A DNA stretch of 45,830 nt from Reyranella massiliensis 521 (GCA_945862125.1 CAMAYC010000027.1:1-45830); one strand, 5' to 3'; shown: positions 1 through 8,042, counted from the stretch's first letter. Program-made: numbers and translations. Notes: generated by a model not told the origin, from the letters alone.

Positions 1-66
1 CAGGCGGAAAGAATGACCGGAGCCAGGACCGCCGCTATCATTCGGCGCCGCAGGAGGAGTGAGATT

Positions 67-249
67 GTGACCGAGCCTTTTGAAGTCATCACTGTCGATA
101 CTGACCGCGTCGCCTGCGATGGCGGTGGCGGCGCGTTGGGACATCCCAAAGTCTACCTCAACCTGGGAACGGAAGGGCACGTCGAGTGCCCCTACTGCAG
201 CAGGCTCTACAAGCTGCGGGAAGGCGCCCACGTCGGCGCCCACCACTAG
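67..249 (+). CDS. Zinc-finger (CHCC) protein, NDUFS6-like
   Basis: This 60-residue protein matches the zf-CHCC family, the bacterial relatives of the complex I accessory subunit NDUFS6. The visible signature is a Cys followed by a glycine run and a His (ACDGGGGALGHP), then a C-terminal CPYC pair. Together these give the four ligands for one zinc ion. In alphaproteobacteria this family is linked to NADH:ubiquinone oxidoreductase assembly, but no nuo genes are present here, so that role is inferred. I chose the GTG start because AGGAGG lies nine bases upstream (52-57). An in-frame ATG at 13 would add 18 Arg-rich residues untypical of the family. The next gene starts nine bases after the stop, and its ribosome-binding site overlaps that stop. 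Confidence 0.85.
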   Translation: MTEPFEVITVDTDRVACDGGGGALGHPKVYLNLGTEGHVECPYCSRLYKLREGAHVGAHH

Positions 250-258
250 GAGCGACCG

Positions 259-717
259 ATGAAGCAGTTGGGCGAAGGCTGGAACTGGCGCGACCTCAAG
301 ATCGGCGACCGGTTCGTCACCTACGGGCGCACCCTTTTCGAATCCGACCTCCTCAATTTCGTGACGCTTTGCGGCTTTTCCGAGGAGCTGTTCACCAACA
401 AGGAATACATCGAGAGCCACGCGCCGATGCGCGGTGGCCACCCATGCCCCGGCGCGCTGGTCTATTCCATGGCCGAGGGGCTCGTGATCCCGACCACGCT
501 GCAGGGATCGGGCCTCGCCTTTCTGTCGATGGGCTTCGACATCAAGGGGCCGACCTACGTGAACGACACGATCCACGTCGAGATCGAGGTGACGGAGATC
601 AAGCCGACCTCCAAGGATCCCTCGCGCGCGCTGGTGCGCACCACCAACCTGGTCAAGAACCAGAGGGGCGAAACGGTGCTGGTCTACACGCCACTGCGCA
701 TGATGCAGGGACGGTGA
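259..717 (+). CDS. MaoC-like hot-dog dehydratase
   Basis: A 152-residue single hot-dog domain protein of the MaoC/R-specific enoyl-CoA hydratase superfamily. The N-terminal part carries the characteristic stretch with an acidic residue (FESDLLNFVTLCGF), followed by a Gly-His-Pro-rich loop (GGHPCPGALVYSMAEGL). The C-terminal half has the strand pattern of the fold, with an NDTIHVEIEVTEI segment. Such proteins hydrate or dehydrate enoyl-CoA or other CoA thioesters in the cytosol. AGGAG overlapping the upstream stop (248-252) sits six bases before the ATG. The enoyl-CoA hydratase gene follows after 11 bases, so the two probably form one acyl-CoA catabolic transcript. The exact substrate cannot be read from the sequence. 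Confidence 0.85.
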   Translation: MKQLGEGWNWRDLKIGDRFVTYGRTLFESDLLNFVTLCGFSEELFTNKEYIESHAPMRGGHPCPGALVYSMAEGLVIPTTLQGSGLAFLSMGFDIKGPTYVNDTIHVEIEVTEIKPTSKDPSRALVRTTNLVKNQRGETVLVYTPLRMMQGR

Positions 718-728
718 GGGCCACTAGG

Positions 729-1505
729 ATGGCCAAGGTCGCCGTCGAGAAGGAAGGTGCGACCACGATCGTCTCGATCGACCGTTTTGCCGAGGCGCGC
801 AACGCCGTCGATCCCGAGACCGCGATCCTGCTGCGCGAGGCGTTCCTGGCCTTCGATGCCGACGAGACGCAATCGGTCGCGATCCTGACGGGCCGCGGCG
901 GCAGCTTCTGCGCGGGCTACGATCTCAAGGTGGCGGCGGGCCGCGAGAGCCCGTCGCTGCACGATCCCGCCGGGCCCGGCCCGATGGGACCGACGCGCCA
1001 TCTGCTGTCCAAGCCGGTGATCGCCGCCGTCGAGGGCTACGCCGTCGCTGGCGGCCTCGAACTCGCCCTTTGGTGCGATATGCGTGTGGCCTCCGAGAGC
1101 GCGAAGTTCGGCGTCTTCTGCCGGCGCTGGGGGGTGCCGCTGATCGACGGTGGCACGGTGCGGCTGCCGCGCCTGATCGGCCACAGCCGTGCTCTCGACA
1201 TGATCCTGACCGGTCGCGAGGTCGGGGCCCGCGAGGCCTTCGACTGGGGCCTCGCCAACCGGCTGGTGTCCGAAGGGCGGGCGCTTGCCGAGGCCAAGGT
1301 GTTGGCCGAACAGCTCGCGAAGTTTCCGCAGACCTGCCTGCGCTCCGACCGCCGCTCGTCCTACGACCAGTGGGCGCTCGACGTGCCGGCGGCGCTGGTC
1401 AACGAAGCACGCCATGGCATGCCGGCCTTGCAGGCAGAATCGCGCAAGGGCGCGGCCCGGTTTGCGGCCGGCAGGGGTCGCGGCGGCGATTTCGGAGAGA
1501 TCTGA
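729..1505 (+). CDS. Enoyl-CoA hydratase/isomerase (crotonase) family
   Basis: A 258-residue crotonase-fold protein, the normal family length. The oxyanion-hole segment (GGSFCAGYDLK, about residues 57-67) and the second signature (VAGGLELALWCD, about 106-117) are clear. They are followed by FGVFCRRWGVPLIDGGTVRL, the variant active-site region of a large alphaproteobacterial crotonase subgroup. The protein likely hydrates an enoyl-CoA in a beta-oxidation-like route, but the chain specificity is unknown. The frame stays open far upstream; ATG 729 fits the family start. Its TGA overlaps the ATG of the next gene by one base. It is clearly paralogous to the minus-strand crotonase at 3341-4114, sharing the RRWGVP...TVRLPR...IG block and a GAARFA-G-G C-terminal motif. 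Confidence 0.92.
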   Translation: MAKVAVEKEGATTIVSIDRFAEARNAVDPETAILLREAFLAFDADETQSVAILTGRGGSFCAGYDLKVAAGRESPSLHDPAGPGPMGPTRHLLSKPVIAAVEGYAVAGGLELALWCDMRVASESAKFGVFCRRWGVPLIDGGTVRLPRLIGHSRALDMILTGREVGAREAFDWGLANRLVSEGRALAEAKVLAEQLAKFPQTCLRSDRRSSYDQWALDVPAALVNEARHGMPALQAESRKGAARFAAGRGRGGDFGEI

Positions 1506-2311
1506 TGACGATGCTGACCGATGCCGAAGTGGCGCAGTACCAGGCCGATGGCGCGATCTGCCTGCGTGGTGCTTTTGCGCCTGACTGGATCGAGCGTCTG
1601 CGCGCTGCCGTCGATGACGACATCGCAGCCCCAGGGCCGATGGTCCGCATCAATACGCCGGCTGGCGCGCCGGGGCGCTTCTTCGTCGACTTCCAGCTCT
1701 GGCAGCGGCACCCGGCGGCTCGGGACTTCGTTTACGACTCGCCCGCCAAGGAGATCGCCGCCCGCCTGATGGGGGCGCGCGAGGTTGTCTACTATCACGA
1801 TCATCTGCTGGTGAAGGAGCCGGGCACGCAGGAGCGCACGCCCTGGCATCACGACCAGCCCTACTATCCGATCGACGGAGAGCAGATCCTCTCGCTATGG
1901 CTGCCGCTCGATCCGGTCGATCGCGCGACGTGCGTCGAGTACGTCAAAGGCTCGCACCGCTGGGGCCGCTGGTTCCAGCCCAAGTTCTTCAAGCAGGGTG
2001 GCGTCGATCTGCAGGTCCAGGACCCGCGCTTCGAACCGCTGCCCGATCTCGATGCCGAGCGCAGCCGGCACGAATTCCTCGCCTGGGACATGGCGCCGGG
2101 CGATGTCATCGCCTTCCATGCTCTGACGCTTCACGGCGCCTCGGGCAACCTGTCGACCTCGCGCCGTCGCCGCGCCTGGGCGACGCGCTGGTGCGGCGAC
2201 GATGCGCGCTACGCCGCGCGCCTGGGCCAGGTCTCGCCACCGATCCTAGGGCACGGGCTGAATCCGGGCGACCGGCTGGAATGCGAGCTGTTCCCCAAGG
2301 TGCTCGGCTAG
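1505..2311 (+). CDS. Phytanoyl-CoA dioxygenase (PhyH) family
   Basis: A 268-residue non-haem Fe(II)/2-oxoglutarate oxygenase of the PhyH family. The facial triad is visible: the first His and Asp lie in PWHHDQPYY (about residues 116-124), and the distal His in AFHALTLHGASGN. Downstream arginines (SRRRRAWATRW) fit the 2-oxoglutarate carboxylate contact. Family members hydroxylate branched acyl-CoAs or other small substrates using O2 and 2-oxoglutarate. The start overlaps the enoyl-CoA hydratase stop (TGATG), indicating translational coupling, so the substrate is probably handled in the same acyl-CoA route. It is the last plus-strand gene before a convergent boundary. Confidence 0.88.
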   Translation: MTMLTDAEVAQYQADGAICLRGAFAPDWIERLRAAVDDDIAAPGPMVRINTPAGAPGRFFVDFQLWQRHPAARDFVYDSPAKEIAARLMGAREVVYYHDHLLVKEPGTQERTPWHHDQPYYPIDGEQILSLWLPLDPVDRATCVEYVKGSHRWGRWFQPKFFKQGGVDLQVQDPRFEPLPDLDAERSRHEFLAWDMAPGDVIAFHALTLHGASGNLSTSRRRRAWATRWCGDDARYAARLGQVSPPILGHGLNPGDRLECELFPKVLG

Positions 2312-2314
2312 CCT

Positions 2315-2339
2315 GCCGTGCCTAGGGCACCAGCACGGC
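2315..2339. terminator. Possible bidirectional terminator hairpin
   Basis: GCCGTGC (2315-2321) and GCACGGC (2333-2339) form a perfect 7-bp stem with an 11-base loop. It lies at the convergent ends of the phytanoyl-CoA dioxygenase and oxidoreductase genes and runs into the last codons of the latter. There is no U-tract, so it may only be a 3'-end stabilising hairpin. Confidence 0.3.
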
Positions 2340-3344
2340 CTTGCCCACCACGGTGCGCTCCTCGATCAGTTTGAACGCCTTTACCCAGTCAGCGAGGTCG
2401 AGCGTCGCCGAGATGGTGGCCTTGAGCTTGCCCTCGGTGAACCAGCGCATCAGTTCGGCTTGCGCATCCATCACCAACGCGCGGCGCTTTGCCAAGGCTA
2501 CGGCTTCCTTGGGCGTCGGCGCAGCCTTGCCGCCCCAGCCGTTATAGTAGCCGTAGTAGAAGCCGATCACCGTCGCGTTCTTGACCAGCAGGATGTTGGC
2601 TGGAATTTGCGGGATGACGCCGCTGGCGAAGCCCATCGGAATCAGCCGGCCCTCGGGCGCGATGCAGCGCATCGAGGCGTCGAACGCTGCACCGCCAACG
2701 GGATCGTAGATCACGTCGGCGCCGCGGCCATCGGTCAGCGCCAGCACCTTCGTTCGCAAATCCTCGCTGCGATAGTCGATCAGATGATCGGCGCCGGCCT
2801 CGCGCGCGGCCGCGAGCTTGTCGGCACCGCCGGCCGAGGCGATGACCGTGGCGCCCATCGCCTTGCCGACCTCGATGCCGGTGAGGCCCGATCCGCCGCC
2901 CGCACCGTGCACCAGAAGGACTTCGCCTGGCTGCAGGTTAGCCTTCCATTTCAGGGCGCCATAGGCCGTCGGATAGAGCGTCGGGAAGTTGGTCGCTTCG
3001 GCGTAGGGCATGATTTCGGGGATCGGCACGGCATTGGCGGCGATGGTCACGGCGTATTCGGCGAAGCCGCCCTGGCTGCCGCCGGTGGCGATACGCTGGC
3101 CGACCTTGAGGTTGGTTACGCCTTCGCCCAGCGCCACCACATGCCCCGCGATCTCGTTGCCCGGCACGTAGGGCAGCGCCGGCTTGTTCTGGTGTTTGCC
3201 CTGCACGCCCAGCATGGCGGCGAAGCTGACGCCTGCCGCGCCGACCCTGACCAATACCTCGCCGGCCCGAGGTTCGGGCGTGGGAATGTCCTTGATCTTC
3301 AGGTTCTCGATCGGGCCGTACGCCTCACAAACCAACGCCCTCAT
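2322..3344 (-). CDS. NADPH:quinone oxidoreductase-like MDR protein
   Basis: A 340-residue zinc-independent medium-chain dehydrogenase/reductase of the quinone-oxidoreductase type. It begins with MRALVCEAYGPIENL and has the GroES-like fold motifs (AAGVSFAAML, PGNEIAGHV). The NADPH-binding loop is HGAGGGSGLTGIEVGKAMGA (about residues 145-164). Structural-zinc cysteines are absent, as expected for this subgroup. The enzyme would reduce a quinone or an enone/enoyl-CoA with NADPH. It is the last gene of a five-gene minus-strand operon and overlaps the preceding crotonase gene by an ATGA, so the two are probably translated together. Confidence 0.9.
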   Translation of the reverse strand: MRALVCEAYGPIENLKIKDIPTPEPRAGEVLVRVGAAGVSFAAMLGVQGKHQNKPALPYVPGNEIAGHVVALGEGVTNLKVGQRIATGGSQGGFAEYAVTIAANAVPIPEIMPYAEATNFPTLYPTAYGALKWKANLQPGEVLLVHGAGGGSGLTGIEVGKAMGATVIASAGGADKLAAAREAGADHLIDYRSEDLRTKVLALTDGRGADVIYDPVGGAAFDASMRCIAPEGRLIPMGFASGVIPQIPANILLVKNATVIGFYYGYYNGWGGKAAPTPKEAVALAKRRALVMDAQAELMRWFTEGKLKATISATLDLADWVKAFKLIEERTVVGKAVLVP

Positions 3345-4114
3345 TTCGACCTCTCGAATTTGCCGTGGCGGCCCTCGCCTTTGGCGAAGCGCGCCGCACC
3401 ACTTTGCGATTCCTGGCGCCGCGCCGCCAGCGACAGTTCCATCTCGCGCCGGATCGCGGCTGCCTGGTCACGGTCGAAGCTCTCGTAGGCCGATTGCCGG
3501 TCCGATGTCATGGCGATGGGCGGGAAGCCTGCAATCTCGGCCGCGAGTTTTTCCGCCTCGGCGCGGGTCGTGCCGCGCGCCACCTTGCGCGTGGCAAGTC
3601 CGATGGCGATCGCCTCGTCGGCGCCCACGGCGCGGCCGGTCAGCAGCATGTCCATGGCGCGGCCCTGGCCGATCACGCGCGGCAGCCGCACCGTGGTGCC
3701 GTCGCTCATCGGCACCCCCCAGCGGCGCGAGAAGACGCCGAACCGCGCCGTCTCGTCGACGATGCGGATGTCGCAGAAGAGCGCCACGCCGAGGCCACCG
3801 GCGCAGGCATGGCCTTCGATGGCGGCGATGACCGGCTTCGACAGCGGCGCCCGGAGTGGGCCCTCGTCGCTGCCCGCCCAGGGGAAATAATCGGTGCCGG
3901 ACCCCAGTTCCTTGAGATCGGCGCCGGCGCAGAAGGCGCCACCGGTGCCGGTCAGCACGGCCACGCGGGCTCCAGGATCGGCCTCGAAGGCTTTTAGCGC
4001 CGCGGCCAGGCCGTGCGCCGCCTCGTTGTCGAGGGCGTTCTTCGAAGCAGGGCGATTGATGGTGATGGTGGTGACGGGGCCTGCGGTCTCCACCAGGATC
4101 TTCGGTGTACTCAT
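3341..4114 (-). CDS. Enoyl-CoA hydratase/isomerase (second paralogue)
   Basis: A 257-residue crotonase-family protein. The oxyanion-hole motifs are GGAFCAGADLKELG and CAGGLGVALFCDIRI, followed by FGVFSRRWGVPMSDGTTVRL, the same variant active-site block as the plus-strand gene at 729. The C-terminus (SQSGAARFAKGEGRHGKF) also parallels that gene, so the two are diverged duplicates. I chose the ATG that overlaps the upstream stop as ATGA (4111-4114); an in-frame extension upstream lacks family similarity. It also overlaps the downstream oxidoreductase by ATGA. It probably acts on an enoyl-CoA; the substrate is unknown. Confidence 0.92.
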   Translation of the reverse strand: MSTPKILVETAGPVTTITINRPASKNALDNEAAHGLAAALKAFEADPGARVAVLTGTGGAFCAGADLKELGSGTDYFPWAGSDEGPLRAPLSKPVIAAIEGHACAGGLGVALFCDIRIVDETARFGVFSRRWGVPMSDGTTVRLPRVIGQGRAMDMLLTGRAVGADEAIAIGLATRKVARGTTRAEAEKLAAEIAGFPPIAMTSDRQSAYESFDRDQAAAIRREMELSLAARRQESQSGAARFAKGEGRHGKFERSK

Positions 4115-4491
4115 CTTACCGTCGCGAGTTCGTCTTCGAGCTGGGCGTTGGTCCGCCGCGGCGTGCGGAAGTACCACCAGTTCTTCTGCGCCGTCCATTT
4201 TTCCTTCTTGGCCGTTCCGCTGCCCCAGACGCAGCGCTTGAAGTCGCGCGTGCCCGCCATGAACTGCCTGTCGGCCTCGTCGAGCTTCAGCGCGTGGTCA
4301 CCCATTTCCTCGCGACTGAACATAGGCAGCGCTTCCAGGATCAGTTCGCGGATGTCGACGTCGTTCAGCCAGTTATCGATGTCGAAGCTGTAGTCCTGCC
4401 GCTCGAGGTCGGCGGTGAAGGTGGCCCATTGGTCGATCAGCTCGCGCAGGTCCCTGACGTCAGGAGGGCCGGGAGGGGGGGGTGGTTTCAT
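4111..4491 (-). CDS. Uncharacterised 126-residue protein, possible immunity partner
   Basis: I do not recognise this family. The N-terminus is proline-rich (MKPPPPPGPPDVRDL). It is followed by an acidic helical stretch with DIDNWLNDVDIRELILEALP and a second helix (EEMGDHALKLDEADRQFMAG). A basic, tryptophan-rich tail (KNWWYFRTPRR) precedes an acidic end. No signal peptide or membrane segment is visible. Its ATG overlaps the stop of the upstream nuclease-like gene (ATGA at 4488-4491), and its stop overlaps the crotonase start, so it is coupled on both sides. The size, acidity and position directly after a toxin-like nuclease domain suit an immunity or accessory protein. This is inference from context only. 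Confidence 0.75.
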   Translation of the reverse strand: MKPPPPPGPPDVRDLRELIDQWATFTADLERQDYSFDIDNWLNDVDIRELILEALPMFSREEMGDHALKLDEADRQFMAGTRDFKRCVWGSGTAKKEKWTAQKNWWYFRTPRRTNAQLEDELATVR

Positions 4492-4967
4492 TCGCTGCCG
4501 CGCTCCGCCTGGCGGCGGAAGTAACGCTCGCCATCGTTGGGTTTGAAGAAGGTCCGGATGACGCCGTTGGGGTTGAAGGCGATGAAGGCACCCGTCTGCC
4601 GGTCGAAGCGTGTCGTAACTCCGTCGCGCCGGACGACCTCGATGATCGGGCCGCTCACTTTGGCGTCGCGCAGCAGCTGCGCCTGCCGCAGATAGTCCTG
4701 CTTGGTGATGCGGCCGAATTCGCCGCCGTGCTTCTCGAAGTGCTGTTCGAGCCGGCGCGCGTCGGCGAACCCGACGCTCGTGCCCCAGCCCCTCGTCTCG
4801 GCCGGCTCGCCGGCCGCGGAAACGCGCGTCTCGGTCGGCGTCGATTCGCGCACGGAGGTGCGGTCGTCGCGCTCGGAGACCTGGGTCCAGTACAGAAAGA
4901 TCGCGACCACCGCCAGCGCGGCGGTGAGCAGGCGGCGCCAGGGCAGACCGCCGGAGCGGAAGATCAT
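4488..4967 (-). CDS. Membrane-anchored BECR-nuclease-like protein
   Basis: A 159-residue protein beginning MIFRSGGLPWRRLL, with one N-terminal membrane segment (about residues 13-27) and a polar linker. A C-terminal domain of about 85 residues follows. This domain has the hallmarks I associate with Barnase-EndoU-ColicinE5/D-RelE (BECR)-like nucleases of polymorphic toxins: LEQHFEKHGGEFG, then TKQDYLRQAQ, FDRQTGAFIAFNPNG and a terminal IRTFFKPNDG. The ATG at 4967 lies four bases after the urate hydroxylase stop; an in-frame TTG at 5003 is a weaker alternative. With the N-in topology suggested by basic residues before the segment, the domain would face the periplasm. Its activity and target are not shown; it could equally be a domesticated fold. 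Confidence 0.8.
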   Translation of the reverse strand: MIFRSGGLPWRRLLTAALAVVAIFLYWTQVSERDDRTSVRESTPTETRVSAAGEPAETRGWGTSVGFADARRLEQHFEKHGGEFGRITKQDYLRQAQLLRDAKVSGPIIEVVRRDGVTTRFDRQTGAFIAFNPNGVIRTFFKPNDGERYFRRQAERGSE

Positions 4968-4971
4968 CCAC

Positions 4972-6159
4972 CTATTGTGCGCCTGCCTTGAACCAGCGCG
5001 CAATCATGCGTCGCTCGACGTCGGTGATGTGCGTCATGTTGCCGGGCGGCATGACCCGGGACGCCGCGGCCTGCTGGTTGATCGCTGCCGCCATTGCCCG
5101 GATCTGCGACGGCGTCTCCAGTATGACGCCCTTGGGCGGGGCGACGATGCCTTCCTGCGTCGGCTTGGCGGCGTGGCAGGAGACGCAGCGCGCCTGGATG
5201 ATCGGCAACACCTCGCCGAAGGAGACCGGGCCGCCGCCGTCGGAGCTTGGTCGCGGCAGCGCCAGCAGTGCAGTGAGCGCCAGCATGACCAGGCCAGCGG
5301 CCAGCACCAGCGGATTGGGATCGCCCTTGTGGCGTTGCACGAACCATACCCGGATCAGCGCACCCGCCACCGAGATCATCAGCAGCAGCACCCAGTTCCA
5401 TTCGTGGCCGTAGAGGCCGGCGTAATGGTTGCTGATCATGGTGAACAGCACGGGCAGGGTGAAATAGGTGTTGTGGACCGAGCGCTGCCGGCCCATCAGC
5501 CCGTACTTTGGATCGGGCGTGCGGCCTTCCTGTTTGGCCTTCACCAGCTCGCGCTGGCCGGGAATGATCACGAAGTAGACGTTGAGCGCCATGATCGTGC
5601 CCAGCATGGCGCCGAAGTGTATGTAGGCGCCGCGGCCCGAGAAGATGTGGCAGAGCGTCCAGGCCGCCACCGCGCAATAGAGGAACAGCAGCCCGCCCAG
5701 CACCGCATCGTCGTTGCCGAAGGCGGAGCGGCAGAGCCAGTCGTACACCAACCAGCCGATCACCAGCGAGGCGAGGCCCAGCGCGATGGCCTCGGTCTTG
5801 CCGAGGGCCATCACCGAGGGGTCGATCAGCGCGATCTCTGCCCCGTAGTAATAGACGAGGCAGAGCAGGAAAAAGCCCGTGACGAGGGTCGTGTAGGCTT
5901 CCCACTTGAACCAGTGCAACTCGGGCGGCAACTCGGCCGGCGCCAGGGTGAATTTCTTGGCGGTGTAGAAGCCGCCGCCATGGACCGCCCAGACCTCGCC
6001 ACCGATGCCCTTGGCGGCGTCGGCCGGATCGAGCGGCTTGTGCAGGTGATTGTCCAGCCAGATGAAGTAGAACGAGGCGCCGACCCAGGCGATGCCCACG
6101 ATCATGTGGGCCCAGCGCAGCACCAGATTGAGCCAGTCGACGAGGAAGGCAGCGTCCAT
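4972..6159 (-). CDS. puuD: Urate hydroxylase PuuD (membrane protein with cytochrome c domain)
   Basis: A 395-residue PuuD-type urate oxidase. About 300 residues form multiple membrane segments, starting LVLRWAHMIVGIAWVGASFY, with conserved His residues (WAVHGGGFYTAKKF, HWFKWEAYTT, VHNTYFTLPVLFTM). A C-terminal periplasmic cytochrome c domain follows, with the haem motif CVSCH at about residues 325-329 and candidate Met ligands in RVMPPGNMTHI. Family members oxidise urate to 5-hydroxyisourate and pass electrons to the respiratory chain instead of making peroxide. The frame is open far upstream; ATG 6159 fits the family start. No other urate-pathway gene is in the window. It is the first gene of a five-gene operon and is divergent from malate synthase. 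Confidence 0.93.
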   Translation of the reverse strand: MDAAFLVDWLNLVLRWAHMIVGIAWVGASFYFIWLDNHLHKPLDPADAAKGIGGEVWAVHGGGFYTAKKFTLAPAELPPELHWFKWEAYTTLVTGFFLLCLVYYYGAEIALIDPSVMALGKTEAIALGLASLVIGWLVYDWLCRSAFGNDDAVLGGLLFLYCAVAAWTLCHIFSGRGAYIHFGAMLGTIMALNVYFVIIPGQRELVKAKQEGRTPDPKYGLMGRQRSVHNTYFTLPVLFTMISNHYAGLYGHEWNWVLLLMISVAGALIRVWFVQRHKGDPNPLVLAAGLVMLALTALLALPRPSSDGGGPVSFGEVLPIIQARCVSCHAAKPTQEGIVAPPKGVILETPSQIRAMAAAINQQAAASRVMPPGNMTHITDVERRMIARWFKAGAQ

Positions 6160-6247
6160 GCCTTGTCGTAGCGCCTTGCCGGGCAGGCCCTCAAGGCGGT
6201 AAATCGCCCTTTCGACTGTGATCCGAAAGATTTCGAGGGGAAACGAC

Positions 6248-7870
6248 ATGGCGGCTTTGGACCTTCCGGCGGGCGTGACAATCGACGGCGCGATCAAGCC
6301 CGGCTTCGAAAAGGTGCTCACCAAGGAGGCCGTGGCGTTCATCGTTGACCTGCAGCGCAAGTTCAACGCCCGCCGCGAGGAACTGCTGGCCGCCCGCGTC
6401 GAGCGCCAGAAGCGGCTGGATGCCGGCGAGAAGCCCGATTTTCTGGCCGCCACCGCCAAGATCCGCGAGAGCGACTGGACCGTGGCGCCGCTGCCAAAGG
6501 ACATTCTCGACCGCCGCGTCGAGATCACCGGGCCGGTCGACCGAAAGATGATTATCAATGCGCTGAACTGCGGCGCCAACGTCTTCATGGCCGATTTCGA
6601 GGATGCCTCGACGCCGACCTGGACCAATATGATCGAGGGCCAGTTCAATCTGGCCGACGCCGTCCGCCGCCAGATCGACTATGTCGATCCGCAGAGCGGC
6701 AAGGCCTACAAACTGAACGACAAGATCGCGACGCTGTTCGTTCGCCCCCGCGGCTGGCATCTGCTCGAGAAGCACATGATGGTCGACGGCAAGCCGATGT
6801 CGGGCTCGTTGTTCGATTTCGGCCTCTATTTCTTCCACAATGCCAAGGAAGCGCTCAGCCGCGGCACCGGCCCGTACTTCTACCTGCCCAAGATGGAGAG
6901 CCATCTCGAGGCGCGGCTGTGGAACGACGTGTTCGTGGCGGCCCAGGACGCGCTCGGCGTGCCGCAGAAGTCGATCAAGGCCACGGTGCTGATCGAGACC
7001 ATCCTCGCCACCTTCGAGATGGACGAGATCCTGTGGGAGCTGAAGGACCATTCGGCCGGCCTCAACTGCGGCCGCTGGGACTATATCTTCAGCTTCATCA
7101 AGAAGTTCCGCGAACAGGAGTGGTCGGTGCTGCCGGATCGCGGCACGGTCGGCATGACGTCGCATTTCCTGCGCTCCTACAGCCAGCTCCTGATCAAGAC
7201 CTGCCATCGCCGCGAAGTGCATGCGATGGGCGGTATGGCGGCGCAGATCCCGATCAAGAACGATCCCAAGGCCAACGACGAGGCGATGGGCCGCGTGCAT
7301 GCCGACAAGAAGCGCGAGGCGGGCGATGGCCACGACGGCACCTGGGTGGCTCACCCGGGCCTCGTGCCGATCGCCAAGGCCGAGTTCGACGCGGTCATGA
7401 AGGAAGCCAACCAGATCGCCCGCAAGCGCCAGGACGTACACGTGACCCCGGCCGACCTGATCACCATGCCGGCGGGCCCGAAGACCGAGGCCGGCCTGCG
7501 CCAGAACGTGGCGGTGGGCATCGGCTACGTCGAGGCGTGGCTGCGCGGCATCGGCTGCGTGCCGCTGTTCAACCTGATGGAAGACGCCGCCACCGCCGAG
7601 ATCAGCCGTGCGCAGGTCTGGCAGTGGGTGCGCCACAACCAGAAGCTCGACGACGGCCGCCTCATCACCAAGGAGCTGGTGCGCCAGATCGTGCGCGAGG
7701 AGCTCGACAAGGTGAAGGCGCAGATGGGCGACGAGGCCTATGCCAAAGGCCGTCACGAAGAAGCCGCCCAGCTCATGATCGATCTGGTCGAGCAGCCGCA
7801 GTTCTACGAGTTCCTCACCCTGCCGGCCTACGACCGGATCATCGCCGACGAGAAGAAGGCGGCAGCTTAG
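6248..7870 (+). CDS. aceB: Malate synthase (A type)
   Basis: A 540-residue malate synthase, the usual length of the A isoform and shorter than the roughly 720-residue G form. It condenses glyoxylate with acetyl-CoA to malate in the glyoxylate shunt. Visible motifs include [41 protein letters not shown] and the signature [15 protein letters not shown]-terminal [19 protein letters not shown] and [20 protein letters not shown] follow. The ATG is preceded by GAGGGG (6235-6240) at seven bases; an in-frame ATG at 6218 is less likely. No isocitrate lyase is nearby, so glyoxylate might come from elsewhere, for example purine or oxalate-related metabolism. Confidence 0.96.
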   Translation: MAALDLPAGVTIDGAIKPGFEKVLTKEAVAFIVDLQRKFNARREELLAARVERQKRLDAGEKPDFLAATAKIRESDWTVAPLPKDILDRRVEITGPVDRKMIINALNCGANVFMADFEDASTPTWTNMIEGQFNLADAVRRQIDYVDPQSGKAYKLNDKIATLFVRPRGWHLLEKHMMVDGKPMSGSLFDFGLYFFHNAKEALSRGTGPYFYLPKMESHLEARLWNDVFVAAQDALGVPQKSIKATVLIETILATFEMDEILWELKDHSAGLNCGRWDYIFSFIKKFREQEWSVLPDRGTVGMTSHFLRSYSQLLIKTCHRREVHAMGGMAAQIPIKNDPKANDEAMGRVHADKKREAGDGHDGTWVAHPGLVPIAKAEFDAVMKEANQIARKRQDVHVTPADLITMPAGPKTEAGLRQNVAVGIGYVEAWLRGIGCVPLFNLMEDAATAEISRAQVWQWVRHNQKLDDGRLITKELVRQIVREELDKVKAQMGDEAYAKGRHEEAAQLMIDLVEQPQFYEFLTLPAYDRIIADEKKAAA

Positions 7871-7876
7871 GGATTT

Positions 7877-8016
7877 CCCTCCCCTGCGCGGACACCGCGC
7901 AGGGGAGGTGCCCTCGTCTTACGAGGGCGGAGGGGTCATGGGCGATCGATGCTCATGACCCCTCCGTCGCCGTAAGACGGCGACACCTCCCCTTGGCGGA
8001 TTCCGCCAAGGGGAGG
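7877..8016. repeat. Nested palindromic element with five consecutive hairpins
   Basis: Almost the whole gap between malate synthase and the acyl-CoA synthetase is self-complementary. Stem 1 is 7878-7890/7896-7908 (13 bp). Stem 2 is 7910-7917/7921-7928 (8 bp, 3-base loop). Stem 3 is 7929-7940/7954-7965 (12 bp). Stem 4 is 7966-7973/7977-7984 (8 bp). Stem 5 is 7986-8000/8002-8016 (up to 15 bp). The two halves also pair with each other: AGGGGAGGT (7901-7909) with ACCTCCCCT (7985-7993), and CGTCTTACG with CGTAAGACG. The result is one large imperfect palindrome made of smaller ones. This resembles dispersed intergenic palindromic repeats of alphaproteobacterial genomes. It could also terminate transcription, though no U-tract follows. 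Confidence 0.85.
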
Positions 8017-8042
8017 AGAGCTAGAACAGAGGCAAGAGATTC

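Noticed and set aside
4702..6171. Long open frame on the plus strand opposite puuD
   Set aside because: Its translation lacks domain structure and mirrors the high-GC third-position pattern of puuD on the other strand; puuD has full family motifs.
6191..7756. 521-residue minus-strand open frame opposite malate synthase
   Set aside because: A His/Asp/Arg/Gly-rich shadow frame with no recognisable motifs; malate synthase is certain.
7877..8016. tRNA-like or riboswitch reading of the palindromic gap
   Set aside because: The stems give no acceptor/anticodon arrangement and no known riboswitch core; inter-half complementarity fits a palindromic repeat better.
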